Origin: Azospirillum doebereinerae
GTDB taxonomy: Bacteria; Pseudomonadota; Alphaproteobacteria; Azospirillales; Azospirillaceae
Length of the DNA stretch: 64,000 nucleotides
Assembly: GCF_003989665.1 (NCBI RefSeq)
Contig: NZ_RZIJ01000010.1
Location: 124,001 to 188,000, forward strand
Direction: 5' to 3'
Numbering within the stretch: position 1 is the first letter of the stretch; every line of letters begins with the position of its first letter. Position numbers and translations under genes: made by a program. A model generated the notes under the pieces. That model saw only the letters and a program-made list of their open reading frames with translations. It was not told the origin of the DNA and made no database searches. Of the stretch, positions 39,300-48,239 are shown piece by piece.

Positions 39300-40634
39300 A
39301 TGTCCACCATGACGCTGAGACTCCGTCTGCTCACCGCCGCCGCCGCGATCGCCCTGACCGCTCCCGTCGCCGCCCCCTCCTCCGTCCTCGCCGCCGGTTT
39401 CGCGTTGAAGGAGCAGAGCGTGTCCGGCCAGGGCACGGCCTATGCCGGCGTGACGGCGGGCGGCAACGGTGACGCCAGCGCCATGTTCTACAACCCGGCC
39501 ACCATGGGGCTGGTCAGCGGCACCCAGTTCGTGCAGACCGCGTCGGGCATCCTGGTGAAGTCCAAGGTCGAGGACGCGCGGTCCACCCGCGCCGCGCGGC
39601 TGGGCGGCACCGCCATCGCCGGCAACTCCTCGCCGGGCGACATCGCGCAGGACGCCATCATTCCCGCCGGGTATTTCGTCTATTCGATCAACGACGACCT
39701 GAAGGTCGGCCTCTCGGCGAACGGCCCCTGGGGTCTGGTGACCGATTACGGCGACAACTGGATCGGCCGCTACCACGGCATCCGCTCGGATCTGAAGACC
39801 TACAACTTCACCCCCACCGTGTCCTACCGGATCAACCCGATGATCACGCTGGGCGGCGGCGTCCAGATCCAGTACGCCAAGGCGAAGCTGTCGCAGGCGT
39901 CGGACTTCGGCGCCAGCCGGCTCGGCCGTCCGGGCGCGCTGGACGTGACCAGCGACGTGACCGGCGACGACTGGGGCTGGGGCTTCACGCTCGGCGCGCT
40001 GATCGAGCCGGTCAAGGGCACCCGCGTCGGCCTCGCCTACCGCTCGGCGGTCAAGCACCGGCTGACCGGCAACATCTCCTTCACCGGCCTGCCGGCGGCC
40101 CTCGCCCCGCTGCTGCCGACCCAGAGCGCCAACGCCGACCTGACCACCCCCGACATCGCCTCCATCGGTCTGTACCACGAGGTCAACGACCGCTGGGCGG
40201 TGATGGCCGACGTGCAGTGGACCAACTGGTCGCGCTTCAAGGAGCTGCGCGTCAACATCGCCAACCCGGCGCTATCCTCGCTGACCGAGGAGCATTGGAA
40301 GGACACGTGGTATTACGCGCTCGGCACCTCCTACAAGGTGACCGACGACCTGACGCTGCGCGGCGGCGTCGCCTTCGACAAGGGCTCGGTCGACGTGGAT
40401 TACCGCACCCCGCGCATTCCCGAGCAGAACCGCTATTGGCTGTCGGTCGGCGCCGGCTACAAGGTGACCGAGTCGCTGCATGTCGACGCCGCCTACTCGC
40501 ACGTCTTCATCCCCAAGACCTCGATCGCCCTGACCGACGACCTGACCGGCCCCGAAGCCGGGCGCGGCAATTTGTCGGCCAACTACAAGAGCAGCATCGA
40601 CATCATCGGCCTCCAGGCCCGCCTGTCGTTCTGA
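39300..40634 (+). CDS. FadL/OmpP1-family outer-membrane transporter
   Basis: Outer-membrane beta-barrel of 444 aa for hydrophobic compounds such as long-chain fatty acids or aromatics. The signal peptide is about 34 residues and ends at VLAAGFALKEQ. The family N-terminus GFALKEQSVSGQGTAYAGV is followed by ASAMFYNPATM, which is diagnostic, and a 14-strand barrel ends in Phe (LQARLSF), as outer-membrane proteins do. Start is the ATG at 39300 after GAAGGA. Confidence 0.94.
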   Translation: MSTMTLRLRLLTAAAAIALTAPVAAPSSVLAAGFALKEQSVSGQGTAYAGVTAGGNGDASAMFYNPATMGLVSGTQFVQTASGILVKSKVEDARSTRAARLGGTAIAGNSSPGDIAQDAIIPAGYFVYSINDDLKVGLSANGPWGLVTDYGDNWIGRYHGIRSDLKTYNFTPTVSYRINPMITLGGGVQIQYAKAKLSQASDFGASRLGRPGALDVTSDVTGDDWGWGFTLGALIEPVKGTRVGLAYRSAVKHRLTGNISFTGLPAALAPLLPTQSANADLTTPDIASIGLYHEVNDRWAVMADVQWTNWSRFKELRVNIANPALSSLTEEHWKDTWYYALGTSYKVTDDLTLRGGVAFDKGSVDVDYRTPRIPEQNRYWLSVGAGYKVTESLHVDAAYSHVFIPKTSIALTDDLTGPEAGRGNLSANYKSSIDIIGLQARLSF

Positions 40635-40650
40635 TTTTCCGGCCATCCGG

Positions 40651-40693
40651 AGCGCGAAAGGCCGCCGGGGCATCCCCGGCGGCCTTTCGCGCT
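40651..40693. terminator. Bidirectional hairpin terminator
   Basis: Perfect 20-bp stem (40651-40670 with 40674-40693) with a 3-nt CAT loop, placed between the stops of the convergent FadL-like and epmA genes (40634 and 40714). The arms carry AAAGG/CCTTT next to the GC core; there is no long T-run on either side. Confidence 0.85.
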
Positions 40694-40713
40694 CCTTACC
40701 CGCCCTCAGACGC

Positions 40714-41775
40714 TCAGGCGCTCGCCACCGGCAGCCACAACACCTGCTCGATGGACTCCGCCCCGCTGCACAGCATCGCCAGCCGGTCGAACCCCATCGC
40801 GATGCCGCTGCTTTCCGGCATGCCGTGCTCCAGCGCGGCGAGGAACTCCTCGTCCACCGGGAAACGTTCGCCGTAGAGGCGCTGCTTGAGGTCCATGTCG
40901 GCCTCGAAGCGGTCGCGCTGCACCGCCGCGTCGGTCAGTTCGCCGAACGCGTTCGCCAGTTCCAGCCCGCAGGCGTACAGCTCGAACCGCTCGGCCAGCC
41001 GGGGGTTGTCAGGCTTGGGCCGAGACAGCGCGGCCATGCACAGCGGGTAGTCGGTCAACACGCAGGGCACGCCCGCCCCCAGATGCGGTTCGATGCGGTC
41101 GAACAGGAGGCGGAAGACGATGTCCTCCCAACGGTCCCCGGCGTGCGCCGGGCTGCCGATCCGCGCCGCCTCGGCCGCCAGGGCCGCCGGGTCGGGATCG
41201 TGCGAGCCGTCGTAGGTCGCCATCAGGTCGATCCCAGCGTATTCCGCGAAGGCGTCCGGCACGGTGAGGATCCGCCAATCCTGGAACGGGTCGCACTCCA
41301 TCCCCCGAAAGGCGAAGCGACGCCGGCCGGCGGCCTCCGCCCCGCCGCGCAGCAGATCCTGGCAATCCTCGATCAGCGTGCGGTAGCCCTCCCCCGCCCG
41401 GTACCATTCCAGCATCGAGAATTCCGGCGCGTGCGTGCCCGACCGCTCGCCGTTGCGGTAGACGTGGGCCAACTGCCACAGGCGCGGCAGCCCCGCGACC
41501 AGCAGCTTCTTCATCGCGAATTCCGGGCTGGTGTGCAGGTATAGCCGGCGGCGGTCGTCGGGATGGGGGCCTTGCAGGTCGGTGGCGAAGGCCTGGAGAT
41601 GCGGCTCCATCCCCGGCGACACCTGGAGCGCCGGCGTGTCGACCTCGACGAAGGCGCGCTCCTCGAAGAAGCGGCGGACGCTGCCCAGCACCCGCCCGCG
41701 CGCGGACAGGAACGGGCGGCGGCGGGCGAACTCCTCGGGGTGCCAGGGCGGGAGCGGCATCGTGCGGGCAACCAT
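40714..41775 (-). CDS. epmA: EF-P beta-lysyl ligase EpmA (PoxA/GenX)
   Basis: Class II lysyl-tRNA-synthetase-like enzyme, without the anticodon domain, that attaches (R)-beta-lysine to elongation factor P. In the 353 aa, motif 2 is visible around YLHTSPEFAMKKLLVAG and VYRNGERSGTHAPEFSMLEWY, and motif 3 in SGIAMGFDRLAML. Its target, EF-P, is encoded 1.1 kb away (42903-43469), which supports the call. The partner EpmB (lysine 2,3-aminomutase) is not in this window. Confidence 0.93.
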   Translation of the reverse strand: MVARTMPLPPWHPEEFARRRPFLSARGRVLGSVRRFFEERAFVEVDTPALQVSPGMEPHLQAFATDLQGPHPDDRRRLYLHTSPEFAMKKLLVAGLPRLWQLAHVYRNGERSGTHAPEFSMLEWYRAGEGYRTLIEDCQDLLRGGAEAAGRRRFAFRGMECDPFQDWRILTVPDAFAEYAGIDLMATYDGSHDPDPAALAAEAARIGSPAHAGDRWEDIVFRLLFDRIEPHLGAGVPCVLTDYPLCMAALSRPKPDNPRLAERFELYACGLELANAFGELTDAAVQRDRFEADMDLKQRLYGERFPVDEEFLAALEHGMPESSGIAMGFDRLAMLCSGAESIEQVLWLPVASA

Positions 41776-42005
41776 GTCGGGTACGGACCATGCTGGAAAG
41801 GGGTGCGCGAAAGCGTCGCATCAGACCATCCGCGCCCCCGAACCGCAAGCGCCGCCCACCAATGGGCGGTCCGGTCACGAACAGGGTATCGCCACCGCCC
41901 GCCCCTCCCCGTCCCGGCCATCACCCGTCCGCGCGAAAGACAGGCATTTGTCCGAAATTTAGTATCAAGGCCAGGAAAAACCCACCCAAAGCGGAGAACG
42001 GAATT

Positions 42006-42788
42006 ATGGCCCTGGTCATCGGATCGACCCTTTTGAACTGGCTGTTCGGCACGTCCGGCGCGGATCTGATGATCGGCAATTCCGGCTTCGACTACATGGA
42101 CGGCAAGGAGGGCAACGACGTCCAGATCGGGCTCGGCGGCGACGACGAGCTGCGGGCCGGCTACAGCAACGACTGGCTGTTCGGCAACAGCGGCAACGAC
42201 ATCCTCGACGGCAGCGCCGGAGCCGACGTGATGGTCGGCGGCAGTGGCAACGACGTCTATTACTACGACAACCCCAAGGACCGCATCGTCGAGACCCTCT
42301 TCGGCGGCACCGACGAGGTGCGCGCCTGGATCGACTGCACCCTGCCCGATCAGGTGGAGAACCTGACCCTGCTGGACAGCGCCACCAAAGGCACCGGCAA
42401 CGGGCTCGGCAACGTCCTGACCGGCAACGGCTCGGCCAACTATTTGTCAGGCATGGCTGGAGCGGACCGGCTGTTCGGCGGCGCCGGCAACGACACGCTG
42501 GACGGCGGCACCGGGGCGGACACGCTGATCGGCGGGATCGGCAACGACCTGCTGATCGGCGGCGCCGGGGCCGACCGCTTCGTCGCGACGGCCGGCGGCG
42601 GGGCCGACGTCATCCAGGACTTCAGCTTTGCCCAAGGCGACCGCATCATGCTGACCGACGGCCTGACCTACCGCGTCTCGTCGGACATCCAGGGCAACGC
42701 GCTGGTCTCCTTCAACGACGGCGGCTCGATGACGCTGTCCGGCGTCGCGGCGAACCAAGTGAAGACGTCCTGGTTCCAGACCGCCTGA
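42006..42788 (+). CDS. RTX (hemolysin-type) calcium-binding repeat protein
   Basis: A 260-aa protein made largely of Ca2+-binding nonapeptide repeats of the form GGxGxDxLx. Runs occur at residues 14-85 (GTSGADLMIGNSG, GLGGDDELRAG, GNSGNDILDGSAG) and again at about 150-195 (GGAGNDTLDGGTG). The C-terminal domain VIQDFSFAQGDRIMLTDGL is typical of type I secreted proteins. It has no N-terminal signal peptide. It should leave the cell by a type I exporter, which is not encoded here. The start at 42006 follows GGAGAA. The role (adhesion, matrix or toxin) is unknown. Confidence 0.9.
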   Translation: MALVIGSTLLNWLFGTSGADLMIGNSGFDYMDGKEGNDVQIGLGGDDELRAGYSNDWLFGNSGNDILDGSAGADVMVGGSGNDVYYYDNPKDRIVETLFGGTDEVRAWIDCTLPDQVENLTLLDSATKGTGNGLGNVLTGNGSANYLSGMAGADRLFGGAGNDTLDGGTGADTLIGGIGNDLLIGGAGADRFVATAGGGADVIQDFSFAQGDRIMLTDGLTYRVSSDIQGNALVSFNDGGSMTLSGVAANQVKTSWFQTA

Positions 42789-42902
42789 AAAGGGGCGCAA
42801 ATCGTCCGGATGGGCGGCGGCAAGCCTTGCGCGGCGTTGCCTATGGCGGGTCAAACTGCTAGGGTCCCCGCCGCCCGTATCCTGGAAATCGATGAGTAAG
42901 TC

Positions 42903-43469
42903 ATGAAGGTCAACGCCAACACGATGCGCCCCGGCCATGTGCTCGAGCACAACGGCAAGCTCTGGGTCATCACCAAAACCGCCATCGTTCAACCGGGTAA
43001 GGGCGGCGCCTTCATCCAGCTTGAAATGAAGGACGTGCGCACCGGCACCAAGTCGACCGACCGCTTCCGCACCCAGGAGACGGTCGAGCGCGCCCGCCTG
43101 GACGAGCACGAGATGACCTTCCTGTTCGCCGAGGGTGACAGCTTCACCTTCATGGACAAGGAGACCTTCGAGCAGGTCACCATCGACCGCGAGATTATCG
43201 GCGACCCGGCCGTCTTCCTCCAGGACGGCATGGAAGTCACCGTGCAGACCCACGAAGGCAGCCCGCTCGGCGTCGAAATCCCCGGCAAGGTCACGCTGCT
43301 GATCACCGAGGCCGACCCGGTGGTGAAGGGCCAGACGGCCTCCTCCTCCTACAAGCCGGCCAAGCTGGAGAACGGCGTGTCGGTGCTGGTTCCGCCGCAC
43401 ATCGACGCCGGCACCCGCATCGTCGTCGACACCGCGTCCGGCGAGTACGTCGAGCGCGCCAAGGACTGA
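42903..43469 (+). CDS. efp: Elongation factor P
   Basis: Ribosome-binding factor of 188 aa that relieves stalling at polyproline. Three beta-domains are visible. The modification loop is VQPGKGGAF with the modifiable Lys at residue 33, matching K34 of E. coli, and EpmA lies close by. The TolA-like protein in this window, with its polyproline stalk, is an obvious client in principle. The gene ends with a strong terminator. Confidence 0.97.
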   Translation: MKVNANTMRPGHVLEHNGKLWVITKTAIVQPGKGGAFIQLEMKDVRTGTKSTDRFRTQETVERARLDEHEMTFLFAEGDSFTFMDKETFEQVTIDREIIGDPAVFLQDGMEVTVQTHEGSPLGVEIPGKVTLLITEADPVVKGQTASSSYKPAKLENGVSVLVPPHIDAGTRIVVDTASGEYVERAKD

Positions 43470-43494
43470 CACCGGCAACGGTTCGTCCCGATAC

Positions 43495-43531
43495 CACCGG
43501 CTCTCGCAATTCGCGGGGGCCGGTGTATTCT
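43495..43531 (+). terminator. Intrinsic terminator after efp
   Basis: A 13-bp stem (43495-43507 with 43513-43525, two G-U pairs) with an AATTC-type loop, followed by the T-rich TATTCTTTTCC. It lies 26 nt after the efp stop. Confidence 0.9.
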
Positions 43532-43568
43532 TTTCCGGTTCCCGCACAGCACGGTACAAGACACGGTC

Positions 43569-44390
43569 ATGGCCACCCGCTCCGCTCTCATCAACGTGAT
43601 GGTCCGCGCCGCTGAAAAAGCGGCCAAGGGTCTCGTCCGCGACTTCGGCGAGGTCGAACACCTCCAGGTCTCGCGCAAGGGGCCGGCGGACTTCGTGTCC
43701 AACGCCGACCTCAAGGCCGAGAAGCTCCTGCGCGAGGAATTGCAGAAGGCGCGCCCCGAGTTCGGGTTCCTGATGGAGGAAAGCGGCCAGTCGAAGGGCA
43801 GCGACGCCACCGCGCGCTGGATCGTCGACCCGCTGGACGGCACCACCAACTTCCTGCACGGCCTGCCGCACTGGGCGATCTCCATCGCGCTCGAAAAGGC
43901 CGGCGAGATCGTGGCCGGCGTCGTGTACGAGCCGATCGGCGACCAGATGTTCTGGGCCGAGAAGGGCCAGGGCAGCTTCGTCAACCACCAGCGCCTGCGC
44001 GTCTCCGAGCGCCGCCGTCTGGAAGACTGCCTGCTGGCGACCGGCATCCCGTTCAAGGGGCGCGGCGACCACGCCGGCTTCCTGGCCGAGGCCGAGTCCG
44101 TGATGAAGGAGGTCGCCGGCATCCGCCGCTTCGGCGCCGCCTCGCTCGACCTCGCCTATGTCGCGGCCGGCCGTTTCGACGGCTACTGGGAGCGCGGCCT
44201 GTCCCCCTGGGACGCGGCGGCCGGCGCCCTGCTGGTGACCGAGGCCGGCGGCTTCGTCGGCGAGATCGGCGGCGGGCGCAACCCGGTGTTCGGCACCTCG
44301 ATCCTGGCGACCAATTCCCACCTCCAGGTCCCGGTCACCCGCCTGCTGAAGGGTGTGGCCGACAAGCTCAGCCTTTCGGCCAAGGCCTGA
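43569..44390 (+). CDS. Inositol-monophosphatase family protein (SuhB-like)
   Basis: Mg2+-dependent phosphatase of 273 aa. The metal motifs are the Glu in FLMEESGQ, WIVDPLDGTTNFLHG (Asp-x-Leu-Asp-Gly) and SPWDAAAGALLVTEAGG. SuhB proteins also act in rRNA transcription antitermination; whether this copy does cannot be told. It lies 99 bp after efp, behind the terminator. Confidence 0.93.
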   Translation: MATRSALINVMVRAAEKAAKGLVRDFGEVEHLQVSRKGPADFVSNADLKAEKLLREELQKARPEFGFLMEESGQSKGSDATARWIVDPLDGTTNFLHGLPHWAISIALEKAGEIVAGVVYEPIGDQMFWAEKGQGSFVNHQRLRVSERRRLEDCLLATGIPFKGRGDHAGFLAEAESVMKEVAGIRRFGAASLDLAYVAAGRFDGYWERGLSPWDAAAGALLVTEAGGFVGEIGGGRNPVFGTSILATNSHLQVPVTRLLKGVADKLSLSAKA

Positions 44391-44510
44391 GGGGGTCTTC
44401 GGGGCTGGGGCAAAGCAGGTCCGGCCCCGCCCCTCGCCCCGAACCCCATTGTCGCGGGAACCGCCGATCGGCTATGGTTCCAGAGCCTTTTGGGGGGTAG
44501 TGGGAACATC

Positions 44511-45314
44511 GTGTTGGACCTTTGGGGTTTCACCGGCCGCATGCGCCGCAGCGGGCCGAGTATGTTTGGACGCACGGGCGCGCTCTGCGCGCTCTGCGCC
44601 GCTGCGGCCGTCGTTGCGATGGCGCCGCCCGTCCAAGCGGCCCCGCAGAAGCTGACCTTGGAAAACGCGGCCCCCCTGCCCGTTCCGCCCCGGCCCAACC
44701 TCGGTTCGCCCAAGGCGATCAAGGCGCCGCCGCGTTTCGTGACGCCCCAGCTTCTCGACACGCCGCCATTGCCGGAACTGGTCGAAGGGCCGAATCGGCC
44801 GTCCCCCGCCGCCAAACCGGCCACCACCCCGAGCGCCGTTCTGTCCCCCACCCCGGCTCCGCCCCCTGCGGTCGCCGCCCGGCCCGGAACGCCAGTTCCT
44901 CCCTCCGCCTCCCCGTCCGTGGCACCCACCCCGTCGCGAACGGAGACGGCCTCCCTACCCCCTCCGCCGGACGCGGCACCCCCTGCGGCGAGCGCCACCC
45001 CTTCCAGCGTTTTGAGCCTTGTGTTCGATGGGGCCGCCACCAATCTGCCGGATGCGACCGAGACCACGGTCGACCGTATCGTCCAGCGCCTGCGCGCCAG
45101 CGATACCGCGCGGTTGCAGTTGCGCTCCTACGCCACCGGAACGAGCGAAACGGCACGCGAGGCGCGGCAGCTCTCCCTGGCCCGCGCCTTGTCGCTGCGC
45201 GAACGGTTGACCGCCTTCGGCGTCCGCAGCGGCCGGATCGACGTCCGCGCGCTGGGGATCGACAACAACGGCGGCGATCCCGACCGCATCGACGTCGAGT
45301 TCCTGAACGAGTAA
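44511..45314 (+). CDS. Exported Pro-rich OmpA-like protein
   Basis: A protein of about 267 aa. An N-terminal signal peptide (FGRTGALCALCAAAAVVAM, ending near VQAAP) is followed by a Pro/Ala-rich disordered stretch at about 50-150. The C-terminal OmpA-like fold starts at LSLVFDGAATNLPDAT and includes LRSYATGTSETAREARQLSLARALSLRE and the end DRIDVEFLNE. The start is uncertain: I use the GTG at 44511 behind a G-rich ribosome site, but ATGs at 44541 and 44562 are possible. It is followed 21 bp later by the MotA-like gene, so it probably works in the periplasm with that pair. Confidence 0.82.
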   Translation: MLDLWGFTGRMRRSGPSMFGRTGALCALCAAAAVVAMAPPVQAAPQKLTLENAAPLPVPPRPNLGSPKAIKAPPRFVTPQLLDTPPLPELVEGPNRPSPAAKPATTPSAVLSPTPAPPPAVAARPGTPVPPSASPSVAPTPSRTETASLPPPPDAAPPAASATPSSVLSLVFDGAATNLPDATETTVDRIVQRLRASDTARLQLRSYATGTSETAREARQLSLARALSLRERLTAFGVRSGRIDVRALGIDNNGGDPDRIDVEFLNE

Positions 45315-45335
45315 CGCCACCCGAACCGAGGCCCG

Positions 45336-46526
45336 ATGAGCGCAATCGCACCGCCCCGACCGCTGGAGGTCTCTGCCCTGATGACGCGACCGGAACGCTT
45401 CCTGACCCGGATGATCCTGTTCCTGCTCGTGGTGACGGCGGTCTGCGGGCTTCTGTTCCCGGCGCTGCGCTCCGCCTTCATGAACAACGCGGCGCTGAAC
45501 GGCGTCATCCTGGCGACGCTGCTGGCCGGCATCGCCTTCATCTTCCGCCAAGTCCTGATGCTGCGCCCGGAAGTGGCGTGGCTGGAGAAGTACCAGAGCG
45601 GCGTCGCCGTCACCGCCATGGACGAGCCGGTGCTGCTGGCGCCGATGGCCCGCATGCTGGGCGAGCGGCGCGGCCGGCTGACCCTGTCGGCGCTGTCGAT
45701 GCGCTCGCTGCTCGACGGCATCGCCTCGCGGCTGGACGAATCGCGGGAGCTGTCGCGCTACCTGATCGGGCTGCTGATCTTCCTCGGGCTGCTCGGCACC
45801 TTCTGGGGCCTGTTGCACACGGTGCAGTCGGTCGGCGGCGTCATCGGCAGCCTGTCGGTCCATGGCGGCGACGTCGGCGCCATGTTCAGCAACCTGCAAC
45901 AGGGGCTGGAAGCGCCGCTGGTCGGCATGGGGACCGCGTTCAGCTCCTCGCTGTTCGGTCTGGCCGGGTCGCTGGTGCTGGGCTTCCTGGAACTCCAGGC
46001 CAGCCAAGCCCACAACCGCTTCTTCCAGGACCTCGAGGACTGGCTGTCCAGCGCCACCCGCCTGTCGAGCGGCGTCGGCGGCGGGCTGGAGACCGGCGAC
46101 CACTCGGCACCGGCCTATCTGCACGCCCTGCTGGAGCAGACCGCCGAGAACATGGAAGCGCTCCAGCGCACCGTCGCGACCGCCGAGGAAGGGCGCCGCG
46201 CCGCCAACGCCAACCTGATGGCGCTGACCGAGCGGCTGACCACCCTGACCGACCACATGCGGGCCGAACAGCAACTCCTGCTGCGGTTGGGCGAGAACCA
46301 ACTGGAGATGAAGTCGCTGCTCGACCGGCTGTCGGAGGCCGCCATCGGCGGGTTCGACGACGGCTCGCGCCAGCACCTGCGCAACATGGACATCTATCTG
46401 GCTCGGCTGGTCGAGGAATCCTCCAGCGGGCGGGTCCAGTCGGTGCAGGAAATCCGCAGCGAGATCAAGATGCTGGCCCGCACCATCGCGGCGCTGGCCG
46501 AAGAGGCCGACCAACCGCAGCGCTGA
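45336..46526 (+). CDS. MotA/TolQ/ExbB-like membrane channel protein
   Basis: A 396-aa inner-membrane protein. Two helices lie near the N-terminus (LTRMILFLLVVTAVCGLLF and LNGVILATLLAGIAFIF). The paired MotA/TolQ-type helices lie at about 148-165 and 195-225 (LIFLGLLGTFWGLLHTV, GLEAPLVGMGTAFSSSLFGLAGSLVLG). The last 130 residues are a cytoplasmic coiled coil. The layout is that of the proton-channel partner of the MotB-like protein encoded next. Its role is unknown; it is separate from the tolQ/tolR pair at 19-20 kb. Confidence 0.86.
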   Translation: MSAIAPPRPLEVSALMTRPERFLTRMILFLLVVTAVCGLLFPALRSAFMNNAALNGVILATLLAGIAFIFRQVLMLRPEVAWLEKYQSGVAVTAMDEPVLLAPMARMLGERRGRLTLSALSMRSLLDGIASRLDESRELSRYLIGLLIFLGLLGTFWGLLHTVQSVGGVIGSLSVHGGDVGAMFSNLQQGLEAPLVGMGTAFSSSLFGLAGSLVLGFLELQASQAHNRFFQDLEDWLSSATRLSSGVGGGLETGDHSAPAYLHALLEQTAENMEALQRTVATAEEGRRAANANLMALTERLTTLTDHMRAEQQLLLRLGENQLEMKSLLDRLSEAAIGGFDDGSRQHLRNMDIYLARLVEESSSGRVQSVQEIRSEIKMLARTIAALAEEADQPQR

Positions 46527-46562
46527 CCCGCCGCCGAACCTGCCGTCCATAAGGGACCAATC

Positions 46563-47882
46563 ATGGCCAGCCTCAGCCGCCGCAACAGTCACCGCGACGC
46601 CAACGCCTGGCCCGGCTGGGTCGACGCGCTGTCGTCGCTGGTCATGGTGGTCATCTTCCTGCTGATGGTCTTCGTGGTGGCGCAGTTCTATCTGGCCTCC
46701 GCGCTGACCGGCCGCGACGAGCAGCTCGTCACGCTGAACCGCAAGGTCGCGGAGATGAACGACCTGTTGGCGCTGGAGCGCGAGGCCAACGCCGACCTGC
46801 GCGTCAACATCACCCAGCTGTCCACGGAATTGCAGACCTCCGTCGCCACGCGCGACGACATGGCGCTCGCCATGGGCCAACTGCGCGAGGACCGCGACCG
46901 CACCACCCGCACGCTGGAGGAATTGCAGCGCAACGTCCGCGTGGATCGGGAAAGCTTCGAGCTGAAGCTGAAGGAGATCCTCAGCCTCCAGAACGACATC
47001 AAGGCGCTGCGCGAGGCCCGGCAGAAGCTGGAGGGCGACCTCGCCGCCGCCGTCGCCGCGACCACGCTGACCGAACAGCAGCGCCAAGCCTTGCTGACCG
47101 AACTCGGCACCACGCGCGACCGCGCCAAGGCGCTGGAATCGCAGCTCGCCGAATCGGGCGAGAAGACGATGCTGGTCCAGAAGGAGATCGACCAGCGCGA
47201 CATCCGCATCAAGGAGCTGCTGACCTCGCTGGCCGGCGAGCAAGCGGAAACCGGCCGGAGCCGCCAGCAGGTCGACATGCTGAACCAGCAGCTTCTGGCG
47301 CTGCGCGAGCAGTTGGCGCGTATCGCCACCGTCCTGGAAGCCTCGGAAAAAGCGTCGGCGGAGCAGAAGGTGCAGATCGCGGAGCTGGGCTCGCGGCTGA
47401 ACCAGGCGCTGGCCGCCAAGGTGCAGGATCTGTCGCGCTACCGCTCGGAGTTCTTCGGCCGGGTGCGGGAGGCGCTGGGCACGCGCCCCGACGTGCGCGT
47501 CGTCGGCGACCGCTTCGTCTTCCAGTCGGAGCTGCTGTTCCCTTCCGGCTCGGCGACGCTGGAAGAGGCTGGCAAGCAGCGGCTCGCCGATCTGGCCCGC
47601 ACGCTGATCGAGGTCGGCAAGGCGATCCCGCCGGACATCAGCTGGGTGCTGCGGGTCGATGGCCACACCGACGTGCGCCCGGTCCGCCTGCAATTCCCGT
47701 CGAACTGGGAGCTGTCCTCGGCCCGCGCCATCTCGGTGGTCAAATACCTGATCGACCAGGGCATTCCGGCCGAACGTCTGGCCGCCGCCGGCTTCGGCGA
47801 GTTCCAGCCGCTCGACAACGGCGGCACGGAAGAGGCGATGGCCCGCAACCGCCGGATCGAGATCAAGCTCGACCAGCGCTAA
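46563..47882 (+). CDS. MotB/OmpA-like peptidoglycan-binding protein with long coiled coil
   Basis: A 439-aa protein. A short cytoplasmic N-terminus precedes one helix, WVDALSSLVMVVIFLLMVFV, whose Asp corresponds to the proton-binding Asp of MotB. Residues 50-280 are a continuous periplasmic coiled coil. The C-terminal OmpA domain includes VDGHTDVRPVRLQF and NWELSSARAISVVKYLIDQG. It lies 36 bp after the MotA-like gene. Together they resemble a stator that couples proton flow to peptidoglycan, with an unknown output. Confidence 0.88.
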   Translation: MASLSRRNSHRDANAWPGWVDALSSLVMVVIFLLMVFVVAQFYLASALTGRDEQLVTLNRKVAEMNDLLALEREANADLRVNITQLSTELQTSVATRDDMALAMGQLREDRDRTTRTLEELQRNVRVDRESFELKLKEILSLQNDIKALREARQKLEGDLAAAVAATTLTEQQRQALLTELGTTRDRAKALESQLAESGEKTMLVQKEIDQRDIRIKELLTSLAGEQAETGRSRQQVDMLNQQLLALREQLARIATVLEASEKASAEQKVQIAELGSRLNQALAAKVQDLSRYRSEFFGRVREALGTRPDVRVVGDRFVFQSELLFPSGSATLEEAGKQRLADLARTLIEVGKAIPPDISWVLRVDGHTDVRPVRLQFPSNWELSSARAISVVKYLIDQGIPAERLAAAGFGEFQPLDNGGTEEAMARNRRIEIKLDQR

Positions 47883-47944
47883 GCAACGGAACCGCGCCGG
47901 CCTCCGCAACGTTACCCTCCCATCGAACGAGGAGGGTACCCACC

Positions 47945-48220
47945 ATGAAGGTTGTTTTCGCGACGATCGCCGTGGCCGCGCTGGCCATCGGCGCGGCGGC
48001 CCTGCCGCAGGACGCGGAGGCCAAGGGCTGTCTGAAGGGCGCCGCCGTCGGCGGGGTCGCCGGGCATATGGTCGGCTCGGGCCATGGTGTCGCCGGGGCT
48101 GCCGTGGGCTGCGCCGTCGGACACCATCAGGCCAACAAGAAGGACGAAGCCAAGCAGCAGGCCGAAACGTCCCAGAACCAGAATCAAAACACGCAGACCA
48201 CCACGCCGCCGAAGAAGTAA
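47945..48220 (+). CDS. Small exported glycine-zipper protein
   Basis: A 91-aa protein with a signal peptide (MKVVFATIAVAALAIGAAA, cleaved near AEAKG). A glycine-rich hydrophobic segment follows (GAAVGGVAGHMVGSGHGVAG), then a polar Gln/Asn/Lys-rich tail ending TTTPPKK. It resembles the YMGG/glycine-zipper families of envelope proteins. It has a GGAGGGT ribosome site and is convergent with the next small gene. Confidence 0.82.
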   Translation: MKVVFATIAVAALAIGAAALPQDAEAKGCLKGAAVGGVAGHMVGSGHGVAGAAVGCAVGHHQANKKDEAKQQAETSQNQNQNTQTTTPPKK

Positions 48221-48239
48221 ACGGCGGCGCGCAGGCGGG

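Noticed and set aside
45336..47882. MotA/MotB-like pair as a Zorya anti-phage system (ZorA/ZorB)
   Set aside because: The pair fits ZorA/ZorB in outline, but no ZorC, ZorD or ZorE gene is next to it; the neighbours are an exported OmpA-like protein and a small glycine-zipper protein. A housekeeping envelope role is more likely.
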